NCBI RefSeq assembly: GCF_001887355.1
Contig: NZ_MPIN01000006.1
Location: forward strand, 372,001-436,000
Direction: 5' to 3'
Length of the DNA stretch: 64,000 nt
Source of the DNA: Cystobacter ferrugineus
Lineage (GTDB): Bacteria > Myxococcota > Myxococcia > Myxococcales > Myxococcaceae
The notes under the pieces were generated by a model that was not told the origin of the DNA, searched no databases, and saw only the letters and a program-made list of their open reading frames with translations. How positions within the stretch are numbered: the stretch's first letter is position 1; the number at the start of each line of letters is the position of its first letter. The position numbers and the translations under genes were made by a program. Below are positions 23,753-32,357 of this stretch, piece after piece.

Positions 23753-24661
23753 TCAGACCCCCTCCAGCATCGCGTGGGGAGCCTCAGCCGGCGGCGTCTC
23801 GGTACCGTCGATTTTCGGGACGTCCCGAAAATCTCCCTCCTGCTTGGGATCGGTCACCGCAAGGGCGTGCTGCACGTGCTTGAGTTCGGCAGCGAGCAGT
23901 TCCTCGTTACGCGAGCACAGGTCCCGCGCCTTGGCCAGCTTCGCCATTGCGTTGAGGATGACGCCCACCAGAGCTTCGGTGGGTTCGGCCGACACCATGG
24001 GCTTGAGCTGATCCTCCAGCCCGTCGCACCTCGTGAGGAAGTGCTCCAGATTGGACACCAGTTCCGTGAGGGCGGCACACGGCCGGTGAGCGGGAATCAC
24101 GGCAGACTCGCTCCTCGTGAGAGCCGACGACCGCGTGCAACCAGCGCCAGACTGTCCCGCCTCAGAAGTGGTTCCCGCCCCCTCGTCGATGAGGGCGGAG
24201 AGCCTGCGAACCGACAGGCCATCCTTCAACGCTCGTTTGAACATCTGCTCCCGCTTCTCCGGCAGCTTCACCCGCGCAAGCTCGACGAAGTGGGAGAACG
24301 AGAGCCGAGGGCGCTCGGCGTCCCCTCTCCTCACCAGCTCGCTGAACTCCGACTTCCCCCACGTCCGAGCGACAGAAGCGGCGCCATATAGAGCGTCCTT
24401 CTTGAATCCAGAGCCCAGCTTGGCGGACAGCATCTCCACAGCGTGGCCACCGTACTTCCCCTCGTCCCCCTGAACCTCGCGGACGAGCTCACCAACCCGG
24501 TACTTCATCAGCACATCGTGCGCCTTCGCGCGGGCCTCGAGCTTGCGCAGCTGCTCGTACACCTCGCGCAGCTCCGGGCTCATCTCGCCCGCGGACTTCG
24601 TCTTCTTGCCCCTCTTGCTTCCCTCGGTGGACACCGAGAGGGAGTTCCTGCTTTTGGACAT
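23753..24661 (-). CDS. Uncharacterised helical protein of the mobile element (DUF1016-N-like?)
   Basis: A 302-residue protein. I chose the ATG at 24661 because a purine-rich GGAGGCGGGATGG lies upstream. It starts with a basic, Ser-rich tail (SVSTEGSKRGKKTKSAGE). Residues 30-160 are helical (YRVGELVREVQGDEGKYGGH, then LSAKLGSGFKKDALYGAASV, and SHFVELARV), in an order like the N-terminal region of DUF1016/YhcG proteins, though the match is weak. The rest is charged with an Ala/Glu-rich C-terminus. It is the first gene of the leftward operon that ends with the primase and helicase. I recognise no firm function; it could bind nucleic acid or act as a partition or regulatory protein. Confidence 0.5.
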   Translation of the reverse strand: MSKSRNSLSVSTEGSKRGKKTKSAGEMSPELREVYEQLRKLEARAKAHDVLMKYRVGELVREVQGDEGKYGGHAVEMLSAKLGSGFKKDALYGAASVARTWGKSEFSELVRRGDAERPRLSFSHFVELARVKLPEKREQMFKRALKDGLSVRRLSALIDEGAGTTSEAGQSGAGCTRSSALTRSESAVIPAHRPCAALTELVSNLEHFLTRCDGLEDQLKPMVSAEPTEALVGVILNAMAKLAKARDLCSRNEELLAAELKHVQHALAVTDPKQEGDFRDVPKIDGTETPPAEAPHAMLEGV

Positions 24662-25373
24662 AAGTAGCCATCCCGCCTCCCCCGTTGAGGGGTGAGGCGA
24701 CACCTGCAATGGCGACGCGAGAGCGCCGTGAAGGGCGCTACGCGTCGCGATGTTCATGCCGCCAAGGCGCTGAAGCGCGCGGGGCGGCGAGATGCGCTCG
24801 GTACACGAGCGCGGTCATTGGCATTGGCGTGTGCGGCCAGGACGCACGGACGACCCGCAGGACTTCTGCGGATTAGTAGATTGCAGTCACCGCCCCATCC
24901 ACCGGGGGCGGCTGCGCTGGCAACAACATTGGCGACTATACGTACTGCAACGGCCGTACTGCTTTGCATCCTGCTGTGCGCGCAGGAGGGGTGAGGATTA
25001 ACGCAGCGACCCTACCTCGCGCAAGTCGCTCCACCTTGGCACGCTGACCGCCTCTCCCTGACTCCTGGCCGCGTAGAGCCTCGAAATCCCTACCGAATCG
25101 CGCATGACCGGTTGTCGAGCCTGATGTACTTGAAACGCATCTCAACCGCCTACAGCTCGCTTGCTCACCTGATTCGTCCCCCGGAGCCCGAGTACGAAGA
25201 GGACGGTTCCAACCGCGAAGGGCGCGTAGTCCGAAGAGGCGCGAGGGACGTGGGTATAAGCCCTGGGGCAGAGCACCCGTCTTCCCCACCATCGTCCGCT
25301 GGCGCGCTGCCACACACGCGCACGCGAACCCTTGCTGGCCTCCGTGCACCTGCCGGAGGCGGAGGACCAACCC
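24662..25373. other. Gene-free divergent region between the two arms of the element
   Basis: About 712 bases separating the leftward replication operon from the rightward integrase arm. Short frames (for example near 24685-25001) have no domain, no good start and no codon bias, so none is called. Several short inverted repeats with GCGCTACGCG-type symmetry are visible at 24720-24760. The region should contain divergent promoters and probably operators for the element's switch, but no -35/-10 pair was clear. Confidence 0.45.
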
Positions 25374-25805
25374 ATGACCGAACTCACCGTCATCGACTGC
25401 GCTCAACCCCCGCCTCCCAACGGAGAGGGCACGCAGCTGGTGTCGCTCTCCGCCGAGCTGTCCTTGCTTGAGGACGCGCTGACCGCGGCGGCCAACATCG
25501 CCGAGCTGCTCGCCATGAAGTCGCTGCCCACCGATGAGGCGGCGGCCCAAGCACCCATCGCCATCAACGGCGTGCTGGTGCTCGTGACCGCGCGCATGAC
25601 CCACCTGCGACGGGTGCTGAGCTGTGAGGCGGACCCGCGCGAACTCCTGGCCGCGCACAACAGTGTCCCCGAGAACGAACTCGGCGACCCCGACGTTCGC
25701 CTGCGCCCATGGACAGCGGGCCAGCGCGCTACCCACCTTACCCGCCTGCTGGCGAAGGCCGAGGCGGAGGCCAGGCGCGAGGGTCCGACGCCCCCAGGCC
25801 CATAG
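25374..25805 (+). CDS. Uncharacterised helical protein of the integrase arm
   Basis: A 143-residue protein with GGCGGAGG about 9 bases before its ATG. It is strongly helical: LVSLSAELSLLEDALTAAAN, IAELLAMKSLPTDEAAAQ, and then ARMTHLRRVLSCEADPREL. There is no signal peptide or recognised domain. It is the first of a rightward run (this gene, a small ORF, xis, int). The function is unknown. The location suggests a role in control of excision or as a cargo gene. Confidence 0.55.
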   Translation: MTELTVIDCAQPPPPNGEGTQLVSLSAELSLLEDALTAAANIAELLAMKSLPTDEAAAQAPIAINGVLVLVTARMTHLRRVLSCEADPRELLAAHNSVPENELGDPDVRLRPWTAGQRATHLTRLLAKAEAEARREGPTPPGP

Positions 25806-25900
25806 AACGAGAACCACGGTCTTCCTCGGACCACTTCTCACCTCCCGCCAGATGCACAACCCTGAAGAAGCTTGCTGGCCAGCAGGCAGGAGGAGAGCCC

Positions 25901-26068
25901 ATGGCATTGCGAACAGTCCTGCGCAGGCTCATCCAGTCGCGGATGGCCCGGCGCATCCTCGCTGCGGTGTTGGCGGTCGTCGTCGCGGAGTTGAACGACG
26001 CCGGCTCGTACAGCCGAAGCTCGTACGGCAACAGCCGCTACGACGGCGGGGCGCATTCCGAGTGGTAG
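25901..26068 (+). CDS. Small basic/hydrophobic protein (55 aa)
   Basis: A 55-residue frame with AGGAGGAG about 5-6 bases before the ATG. The N-terminus is basic (RTVLRRLIQSRMARR) and leads into a hydrophobic helix (ILAAVLAVVVAEL), then a Ser/Tyr/Gly-rich tail (GSYSRSSYGNSRYDGG). This resembles a small membrane-targeted peptide. It is followed within 20 bases by a strong Rho-independent terminator, which supports an expressed gene. Its role could be membrane stress or host interference, but there is no family match. Confidence 0.5.
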   Translation: MALRTVLRRLIQSRMARRILAAVLAVVVAELNDAGSYSRSSYGNSRYDGGAHSEW

Positions 26069-26084
26069 GTGGCCCGAGGAGGTG

Positions 26085-26119
26085 GAGGGCGCCGTCTGTC
26101 GACGGCCCCTCTTTTTTTT
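26085..26119 (+). terminator. Rho-independent terminator after the small ORF
   Basis: GAGGGCGCCGTC (26085-26096) pairs with GACGGCCCCTC (26101-26111) across a 4-base loop with one bulge, followed directly by eight T (26112-26119). The long T-run makes it the clearest terminator in the element. It closes the transcript of the 25374 and 25901 genes and separates them from the xis/int genes. No gene is evident in 26120-26400. Confidence 0.85.
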
Positions 26120-26400
26120 CGCCGACATGCGCCTCTTGACCAAGTCGGTCCCAAGGAACGATGTTGCGCGTCAGCACGGCACCTGTGCGAGAACGCCCGG
26201 TCCGTACTCTCGAGGGCCCGCCAAGGCGGGCTGCGGCGCTCCGGCGGCACGGCCGGACCTGCGAACCCACCAGCACGAGGAAGGCCACCCGCCGACCTCG
26301 GCACATGGCCGTTGGAATCGACCGGGGAGCCACACACCTGCCGGTGCAGGGTGCCCCCTGAAAGACACGTCGGTCCTCGCGGTGCAACACCGCGACGTAG

Positions 26401-26688
26401 ATGGACCGGCACCTCGCCGTTGGACGTGCCTGCGTGCCCGGGCGCGAACGTGGCGTCGTGTCCCAGCAGAACAACGAAGCAGGAGCCTCCGCCTCCCTCC
26501 CGGAAGTGCTCACCGTGGAGGAGGCCGCAGCCTTCCTGCGGGTGAACCGGAAGACCCTCTATGAAGCCGTCCGCCTGGGCAGCGTCCCGGGTGTCATCCG
26601 CCTGGGTAGGGTCATCCGCATCAACAAATCTGCCCTGGTAAGTTGGGTCCAGGGTAACGGCGGTCCTGCGCTCGGAGAGAAGCGATGA
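26401..26688 (+). CDS. Excisionase-type helix-turn-helix protein
   Basis: A protein of at most 95 residues with an excisionase/MerR-like (HTH_17) domain in its second half: VLTVEEAAAFLRVNRKTLYE, then GSVPGVIRLGRVIRINKSAL. The stop overlaps the integrase ATG by 4 bases. The exact start is uncertain: ATG at 26401 or GTG at 26458, neither with a good ribosome-binding site. It should assist directionality of site-specific recombination by the downstream integrase. This small HTH plus tyrosine integrase order is standard for integrated elements. Confidence 0.75.
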   Translation: MDRHLAVGRACVPGRERGVVSQQNNEAGASASLPEVLTVEEAAAFLRVNRKTLYEAVRLGSVPGVIRLGRVIRINKSALVSWVQGNGGPALGEKR

Positions 26689-27767
26689 GCGTCAGGCTGC
26701 GGAAGTGGAAATCGAAGGAGGGCAAGGTGCAGGAGGCGTGGTGGGTGGACGTGAAGTTCCAGCATCCGGACGGGCGCGTCGAGCGCGTCCGGAAGGCGTC
26801 CCCCGTGAACACCCGCCGGGGCGCCGAGCAGTACGAGCGGGAGCTACGTCAGGCCCTCCTGGGCGGCTCCTACAACCGAAGGGAGGCCGAACCGGAGGTG
26901 CCCACCGTGAGGAACTTCACGGAGTGCTTCCTCACGTACAGCTCCAACAACAACAAGGCCAGCACCCTGGCCGCCAAGAGGCAGTTGCTCGACAGCCACC
27001 TGCTGCCGGCCTTCGGGAACCTGCGGCTCGACCGCGTCGGACCGGCGGACATCGAGACGTTCAAGGCCCAGAAGCGCAAGGAGGGACTCGCCCCCAAGAC
27101 GATCAACAACGCGCTCACGGTGCTGCGCACCCTGTTCGCCGTCGCCGCCGAGCAGGAGGTGCTCCCCCATGTGCCGCGCGTGAAGCTGCTGAAGGTGGAG
27201 AGGCCGGAGTTCGACTTCCTCACCTTCGAGGAGGCGGAGCGCCTGGTGGCCGCCGCGCCCCCGGAGTGGCGGACCATGATTCAGGTGGCGCTCCACACGG
27301 GCCTGCGGCGCGGCGAACTCATCGCCCTCCAGTGGGACGCGGTGGACCTCGTCGCGGGTCGCTTACTGGTGAAGCGGAACGTCTGGCGGGGCCACTTCGG
27401 CACGCCCAAGGGAGGCCGCTCGCGCGAGGTGCCGCTCAACGCGGTGGCGCTCCAGGCCCTCAAGGCGCACCGGCACCTCCGCGGGGCCTTCGTCTTCTGC
27501 GATGCCACGGGCGCCTACCTCAAGAACGACACCTGCCGGAACGCCATCCTCCGGGCCAGCAAGCGGGCGGGCCTGCGTCCCATGGGCTGGCACACGCTGC
27601 GGCACAGCTTCGCCAGCCACCTCGTCGCGCGAGGGGTGCCGCTCAAGGCCGTCCAGGAGCTGCTTGGGCACGCCACCATCGAGATGACGATGCGCTACGC
27701 CCACCTCAGCCCGGACGTGAAGAAGGACGCCGTGCGCGCGCTCGAGGGGCACACTGGGGGCACATGA
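26685..27767 (+). CDS. Tyrosine recombinase/integrase
   Basis: A 360-residue protein with an N-terminal basic arm-binding stretch, a core-binding SAM-like domain (FTECFLTYSSNNNKASTLAA), and a complete C-terminal catalytic domain. The catalytic residues are visible: Arg in HTGLRRGEL (about 208), HTLRHS (His303, Arg306), LLGHAT (His about 328) and Tyr in MRYAHL (about 337). It starts at the ATG at 26685, overlapping the xis stop. The gene ends 44 bases from the 3' end of the tRNA-Leu gene, as expected when an integrase gene sits beside its attachment site. It should catalyse integration and excision at the tRNA 3' end. Confidence 0.9.
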   Translation: MSVRLRKWKSKEGKVQEAWWVDVKFQHPDGRVERVRKASPVNTRRGAEQYERELRQALLGGSYNRREAEPEVPTVRNFTECFLTYSSNNNKASTLAAKRQLLDSHLLPAFGNLRLDRVGPADIETFKAQKRKEGLAPKTINNALTVLRTLFAVAAEQEVLPHVPRVKLLKVERPEFDFLTFEEAERLVAAAPPEWRTMIQVALHTGLRRGELIALQWDAVDLVAGRLLVKRNVWRGHFGTPKGGRSREVPLNAVALQALKAHRHLRGAFVFCDATGAYLKNDTCRNAILRASKRAGLRPMGWHTLRHSFASHLVARGVPLKAVQELLGHATIEMTMRYAHLSPDVKKDAVRALEGHTGGT

Positions 27768-27811
27768 CGCGGGACGGGAGAGAATCCTCAGTGAGTTCAA
27801 GCACTTAGGAA

Positions 27812-27897
27812 TGCACGAGCCGGGGATCGAACCCGGACGGCCCCTTCGGGCCAGCGGATTTTAAGTCCGCTGCGTCTGCCAGTTTCGCCACTCGTGC
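27812..27897 (-). tRNA. tRNA-Leu (anticodon UAA), attachment-site host
   Basis: An 86-base tRNA on the minus strand. The acceptor GCACGAG pairs with CTCGTGC and the discriminator is A. The anticodon stem-loop is GCGGA CTTAAAA TCCGC with anticodon TAA. A long variable arm (GGCCCGAAGGGGCC) is as expected for leucine, and the T-loop is GGTTCGATCC. CCA is not encoded. Its 3' end faces the integrase gene 44 bases away, so the 3' end probably is the attachment site. No second copy of this 3' end was found leftward, so the other end of the element is not located. The match to the tRNA-Leu consensus is unambiguous. Confidence 0.95.
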
Positions 27898-28462
27898 GCG
27901 CGTTGACTCAACAACGGATGAACCCAGGAGGCAGTCCCCTGCTCTGCGTCCTTCCTGCCCATCCTGCTCTCGACCCTCCCTTGGCGGCCCTCTGCTCTTA
28001 CCTGACGGGTCATGAAAAAAGCCCAACTGGACAGGTAGTCGAGCCAGGGTGGCCGAACGTACCAGACCCGGGGAAGCACTGCCAGCGCGTCCTCGACTCC
28101 GAGTACGAGTGAGGGGCTCACACCCGGTGAGCATGTGGGAGCGAGCATTCCGTGCGGCCCGACGCCACGCGCACGGCGAGACAAGAGCTGGGGAGGAGGG
28201 CATCGAGAGGCCGAGAAGCGTCCAGCGCGGACCAGGACGCTGGTTCCGGGAGGAGCACAGGGGAGAGGAACACTGGGGAGTGAACGGCCAGGGAGTCCAA
28301 CACAGGGGCGAGCAGCGGCTCGGCAGGCGCCGCCGGGTCCTTCGGCTGGAATTCGAGGAGAGGCAGAGCGCCCCACTCCGGACACGAGAGGTGGCATCCA
28401 CCGGACGACGGCGCCGCACATGGGCATCCCGTCCCGAGCGCCGCTGTTATATAGCGACCGCC
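27898..28462. other. Gene-free spacer between tRNA-Leu and ffh
   Basis: About 565 bases. Open frames on both strands lack start signals and domains and look like shadows of high GC. The tRNA promoter must lie within the first 100 bases to the right of the tRNA (reading leftward), but no canonical pair was clear. A TTATAT box occurs at 28447-28452, only 10 bases before the ffh ATG. If it is the -10 element, the ffh leader is near zero length. Confidence 0.45.
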
Positions 28463-30097
28463 ATGCTTGAAACCGTCACCAAGGGCTTCCGTGCCGCGAA
28501 GAATCGCCTCGCGGGCAAGAGTGAAATCACCCCCGAGATGGTGGACGAGTCGCTCCGCGACATCCGCGTCTCCCTCCTGGAGGCGGACGTCGCCTTCGAC
28601 GTGGTGAAGAAGTTCGTCGCCCGGGTGCGCGAGAAGGCCGTGGGCGAGGTGGTGCAGACGACCATCACGGACAAGGCGGGCAACAAGCGCCGCGTCTCGG
28701 CGGGCGACCACTTCGTGAAGATCTGTCACGACGAGCTCGAGGCCCTGATGGGCCCGGTGGACACGAGCCTGCAGCTCAAGCCGCGCGATCAGCTCAGCGG
28801 CATCATGATGGTGGGCTTGCAGGGCTCGGGAAAGACGACGACCACGGGCAAGCTCGCCAGCAAGCTGATCAAGGAGGGACGCAAGCCGCTGCTGGTGGCC
28901 GCGGACATCTACCGGCCGGCGGCGGTGGATCAGCTCAAGGTCCTCGGCGAGCGACTGAAGGTTCCGGTGTACTTCGAGCCCAACGTGGCGCCGCCGGAGC
29001 TCGCCAGGCGCGGGTACGCCGCGGCGCGCGAGCAGAAGTGCGACGTGGTGCTCATCGACACGGCGGGCCGCCTGGCCATCGACGAGGCGTTGATGACCGA
29101 GCTGGAGGCCATCAAGAGCCAGGTGCGACCGGACAACATCCTGCTCGTGTGCGACGCGATGATTGGACAGGACGCGGTGCGCACGGCGGCGGAGTTCGAC
29201 CGGCGCCTGAGCCTGGATGGCTTCATCCTCACGAAGCTGGACGGTGACGCGCGAGGAGGCGCGGCGTTGTCCATCAAGGAGGTGACGGGCAAGCCCATCA
29301 AGTTCCTCGGCATGGGCGAGTCGATGGACAAGCTGGAGGAGTTCCGTCCGGACGGACTCGCGAGCCGGATTCTCGGCTTCGGCGACATCGTCGGGCTGAT
29401 GAAGGACTTCGAGCAGGTCGTCGACGAGAAGAAGGCGGCGGAGGACGCGCAGAAGCTCTTGTCGGGCAACTTCACGATGAAGGACTTCGTGGGGCAGATC
29501 CGCATGGTGCGGAAGATGGGCCCGCTGAAGGATCTGCTGGAGAAGTTCCCGCTCTTCGGAGAGATGACCGAGCAGCTCAATCCGGACGAGCAGGAGCTGA
29601 CGAAGATCGAGTCGATGTACGACTCGATGACGGAGCAGGAGCGGCTGCGCCCGCAGATCATCAACGACAGCCGGGTGAAGCGCATCGCGAAGGGAAGCGG
29701 GCGCAAGACGGAGGAAGTGCGCGAGTTGCTGCAGAAGTTCGGGATGATGCAGCAGGTGATGGGGACGATTGGCCAGAATCCGGGCCTGCTGGGGAGGATT
29801 CCGGGCTTCAAGCAGATGGGGCAGCTGGCGCAGATGAAGAACATGGACCTGTCGAGCATGTTCGGGAAGGACCCGAAGATGATGGAGAAGGCCATGGCGG
29901 GGATGGGGATGGGAGGCATGCAGCTGCCGCAGATCGCGCCGGGCTACACGGCGCCCATGGGGCAGGCGGCGATGGCGAAGGCGCGGATGATGGGCTACGC
30001 CCCGCCTTCCGCGGCCAAGCCCGAGAACAAGGACGCCATCAAGGAGCGCCGCAAGCGCGAGAAGGAGAACAAGAAGAAGAACCGGAAGAAGAAGTAG
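28463..30097 (+). CDS. ffh: Signal recognition particle protein Ffh (SRP54)
   Basis: A 544-residue SRP GTPase. The N-terminal helical bundle is followed by the G-domain: G1 GLQGSGKTTTTGKLA, G3 DTAGR, G4 TKLDGD, plus the SRP insertion motif DIYRPAAVDQLKVL. The M-domain (about 320-470) has the expected Met-rich helices (FGMMQQVMGTIGQNP, MKNMDLSSMF, FTMKDFVGQIRMVRKMG). A lysine-rich tail follows (KERRKREKENKKKNRKKK), longer than in most bacteria. It binds 4.5S RNA and signal sequences and works with FtsY to target membrane proteins. The ATG has no strong Shine-Dalgarno. It lies right beside the tRNA-Leu attachment site and marks the return to core chromosome. Confidence 0.97.
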   Translation: MLETVTKGFRAAKNRLAGKSEITPEMVDESLRDIRVSLLEADVAFDVVKKFVARVREKAVGEVVQTTITDKAGNKRRVSAGDHFVKICHDELEALMGPVDTSLQLKPRDQLSGIMMVGLQGSGKTTTTGKLASKLIKEGRKPLLVAADIYRPAAVDQLKVLGERLKVPVYFEPNVAPPELARRGYAAAREQKCDVVLIDTAGRLAIDEALMTELEAIKSQVRPDNILLVCDAMIGQDAVRTAAEFDRRLSLDGFILTKLDGDARGGAALSIKEVTGKPIKFLGMGESMDKLEEFRPDGLASRILGFGDIVGLMKDFEQVVDEKKAAEDAQKLLSGNFTMKDFVGQIRMVRKMGPLKDLLEKFPLFGEMTEQLNPDEQELTKIESMYDSMTEQERLRPQIINDSRVKRIAKGSGRKTEEVRELLQKFGMMQQVMGTIGQNPGLLGRIPGFKQMGQLAQMKNMDLSSMFGKDPKMMEKAMAGMGMGGMQLPQIAPGYTAPMGQAAMAKARMMGYAPPSAAKPENKDAIKERRKREKENKKKNRKKK

Positions 30098-30124
30098 ACA
30101 CGTCCGGTACGGGAGCGCCACGCA

Positions 30125-30168
30125 CGCGCCGCTCGGAAGCCCTGCGAAGGACTTCCTGGAGCGGCGCG
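30125..30168 (+). terminator. Hairpin after ffh, probable terminator
   Basis: CGCGCCGCTC (30125-30134) pairs with GAGCGGCGCG (30159-30168), and an inner GGAAG/CTTCC pairing extends the stem. There is no T-run, so termination may be partial. It lies 28 bases after the ffh stop. Confidence 0.6.
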
Positions 30169-30357
30169 GTCGTTCATGGGCTCTCCATCCACCCTGCCAG
30201 ACTCCCCTCTCCTACTCGGGACGAGCCGAGCGCACCGGGCTTTCCGTCTGGAGCGGACTGAGGCACGCTCGGCGAGACTTTGCGGGGACTTACGGCAGAG
30301 CGCGGCCCCGCGAGTCAGCTATGGGCTCCTGGAATGGAGCCTGCATTGCGGAGAGCC

Positions 30358-32331
30358 ATGCCCATCAAGAAACGCATCATTCCTCTATTGCTCACCGGGT
30401 GGATGTCCGCCTGCATCAACGTACCCGAGATCGAACCAGGCGAAGGAAACCCGCGATCGGACGCGGGGTCGGCGGAGGTTCCGGACTCAGGGACTCCGGT
30501 GAGTGACCTGGCGGTGACCATCACGAGTCCCGCGGACACCTTCTACAGCAGCACGTCGGTGACCATCGCGGTCGAGGTGCGCGGAGGCGTCGCGGACGCC
30601 GTCCAGCTCCTCAAGGACGGCGAGCTTCTGGCCACGCCGACCGCCGCACCGTTTCAGTACACGTGGGACACCACACTGGAAGCCGAGGGGGAGTACACGA
30701 TCACGGCTCGAGCGGTTCGCGCGGAGAAGAGCTTCGTCAGTGCGCCGGTGAAGGTGATCGTCGACCGGACGAACCTACAGGTTGCGTCACGGACGCCGGC
30801 ACATGGTTCGATCAACGTGGATTACCGTACGCCCTTCCAGGTGGTGTTCACCAAACCTGTGAAGGCGGCGACGATCAACGACACCACGGTGAGCTTCGCG
30901 GTAGCAGGGATCCAGGCGGAAAAAACGCTCTCGCTGTCGAGCGATGGGAAGACGCTCACGATCACCCCCAAGGAGCGCCCGACGCTGCCGGCGACCTTCT
31001 CGTTTGGCTTGAGCCGGGGCATCACCGATCTGGCGGGCAATGAGCTGGCAAACCCCATCACATCGAGCAACTCCCCATGGCGCTTCGAGGTTCCGGATTG
31101 GTACGCCTTCGGAGGCCCGCTGGAAGCCATCAGAGGCACCGACACCCAACTGAAGGACTCCACCATGGTGCTCGACAAGGAGGGCAACCCCATCGTTGCA
31201 TGGAGCGAAGAGCGGACCCCGGGAGGAAGATCATCCATCTTCGTCTTCCGTTGGGATGGGAGGGCCTTCGTGCCCATGGGTGAGCCGATCAACGGCACTC
31301 CGCTTGGATCTGCGTTCAAGGCGTCGATGACTCTCGGGGACGATGGCAATCCCATCATCGCATGGGAAGAGTCCGATGGATTCAACGAGAACATCTACGT
31401 GAAGCGATGGATTGGGAGTACATGGCAAACGGTGGGAGCCGGGCCCCTATCCGCTGAAAACGATACGCGTCCCAATCCAGTTCCGACGCCCGCGCACAAT
31501 CCATCGCTCGCCGTGAAGGGCAATGAAATCTACGTAGCCTGGGACGAGAGCGACATCGACAATGTGTCAAACATCCAAGTCTGGAAGTCGGTCAATGGAG
31601 GTGGTTTCTCTGGAATAGGAGCCACTATGGGGCGAGTACATGCCGTCTTCAAGCTCACCAACAGCTCAAAGCCCTCACTGGTAGTAGACAGTTATGGCCA
31701 ACCCATTGTCGCATTCCAAGAGCAAACCCTGGAGAAACACCTTTCCACCAACATCTATGTCATGCAGTACAATAGCACCAACAACAAGTGGGAGTACGCG
31801 GTTCCCCCTTTTCAAGGGAATGACACCACCGGGTACATCTCAGGAGGCCTTAGCGCAACACCAGGAGATACATGGGCAAAGGATTGCTCGTTGAGCATAG
31901 GATCAAACAACACTCTATACTTGGCTTGGTCCGAAGAGTCCGCTCCAGATGGACCCAGAGACATACAAGTTTTTCACTCGATCGGCAAACAATCCTGGGA
32001 GCGCAGGGGACAAGCACAGAGCGCATACGGCGCATATACTTACGCCAGCCGTCCCGACATCAAAATCTCACTTAAGGGGAGAGCATTCATCAGCTGGCAA
32101 GAATTCTCCTGGAGCAACGACGGGAGCACCCAAAGCTTCGTTAGCACCTGGGAAGAAGATGCATGGACCAGCCTCTCTGATACCAATGGCATCAACTATG
32201 GGCAGAAAAACAGCACCCGCTCAGAACTTGCGGTTGATCAATTTGAACGACCAACTATAGCTTGGTTCGAAAGCATGAGCGTTGGAGACGATTTCACAGG
32301 AGATTTCATCTACATTCGTCGACGCAACTAG
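30358..32331 (+). CDS. Large Ig-domain lipoprotein with WD-like or propeller-like repeats
   Basis: A 657-residue protein. I chose the ATG at 30358 because it places a lipobox (TGWMSAC, Cys at about 19) after a short signal. Residues 45-130 form an Ig-like domain (TITSPADTFYSSTSVTIAVE, then TWDTTLEAEGEYTITARAVR). Residues 140-250 resemble an SbsA-like Ig domain (ASRTPAHGSINVDYRTPFQV). From about 265 the sequence contains repeats with a shared phrase (AWSEE, AWEES, AWDESD, AWFES), each following a strand-rich stretch. These suggest a propeller. It should be surface-exposed or secreted. The 3' half uses less GC-rich codons than the 5' half. Ligand unknown. Confidence 0.8.
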   Translation: MPIKKRIIPLLLTGWMSACINVPEIEPGEGNPRSDAGSAEVPDSGTPVSDLAVTITSPADTFYSSTSVTIAVEVRGGVADAVQLLKDGELLATPTAAPFQYTWDTTLEAEGEYTITARAVRAEKSFVSAPVKVIVDRTNLQVASRTPAHGSINVDYRTPFQVVFTKPVKAATINDTTVSFAVAGIQAEKTLSLSSDGKTLTITPKERPTLPATFSFGLSRGITDLAGNELANPITSSNSPWRFEVPDWYAFGGPLEAIRGTDTQLKDSTMVLDKEGNPIVAWSEERTPGGRSSIFVFRWDGRAFVPMGEPINGTPLGSAFKASMTLGDDGNPIIAWEESDGFNENIYVKRWIGSTWQTVGAGPLSAENDTRPNPVPTPAHNPSLAVKGNEIYVAWDESDIDNVSNIQVWKSVNGGGFSGIGATMGRVHAVFKLTNSSKPSLVVDSYGQPIVAFQEQTLEKHLSTNIYVMQYNSTNNKWEYAVPPFQGNDTTGYISGGLSATPGDTWAKDCSLSIGSNNTLYLAWSEESAPDGPRDIQVFHSIGKQSWERRGQAQSAYGAYTYASRPDIKISLKGRAFISWQEFSWSNDGSTQSFVSTWEEDAWTSLSDTNGINYGQKNSTRSELAVDQFERPTIAWFESMSVGDDFTGDFIYIRRRN

Positions 32332-32357
32332 CTATTCACGATTCGACAGCAACAAAA

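Noticed and set aside
24685-25001. Short Cys-containing frames that might be a small peptide gene
   Set aside because: No ribosome-binding site, overlapping alternatives in several frames, and no codon bias.
26082-26564. Frame across the terminator and xis upstream region
   Set aside because: It runs through a strong terminator with eight T and has no start signal.
27805-28419. Minus-strand frame over the tRNA and the ffh upstream region
   Set aside because: It contains the tRNA-Leu gene, so it cannot be a normal protein gene.
28118-30121. 667-codon minus-strand open frame
   Set aside because: Antisense to ffh, which is certain.
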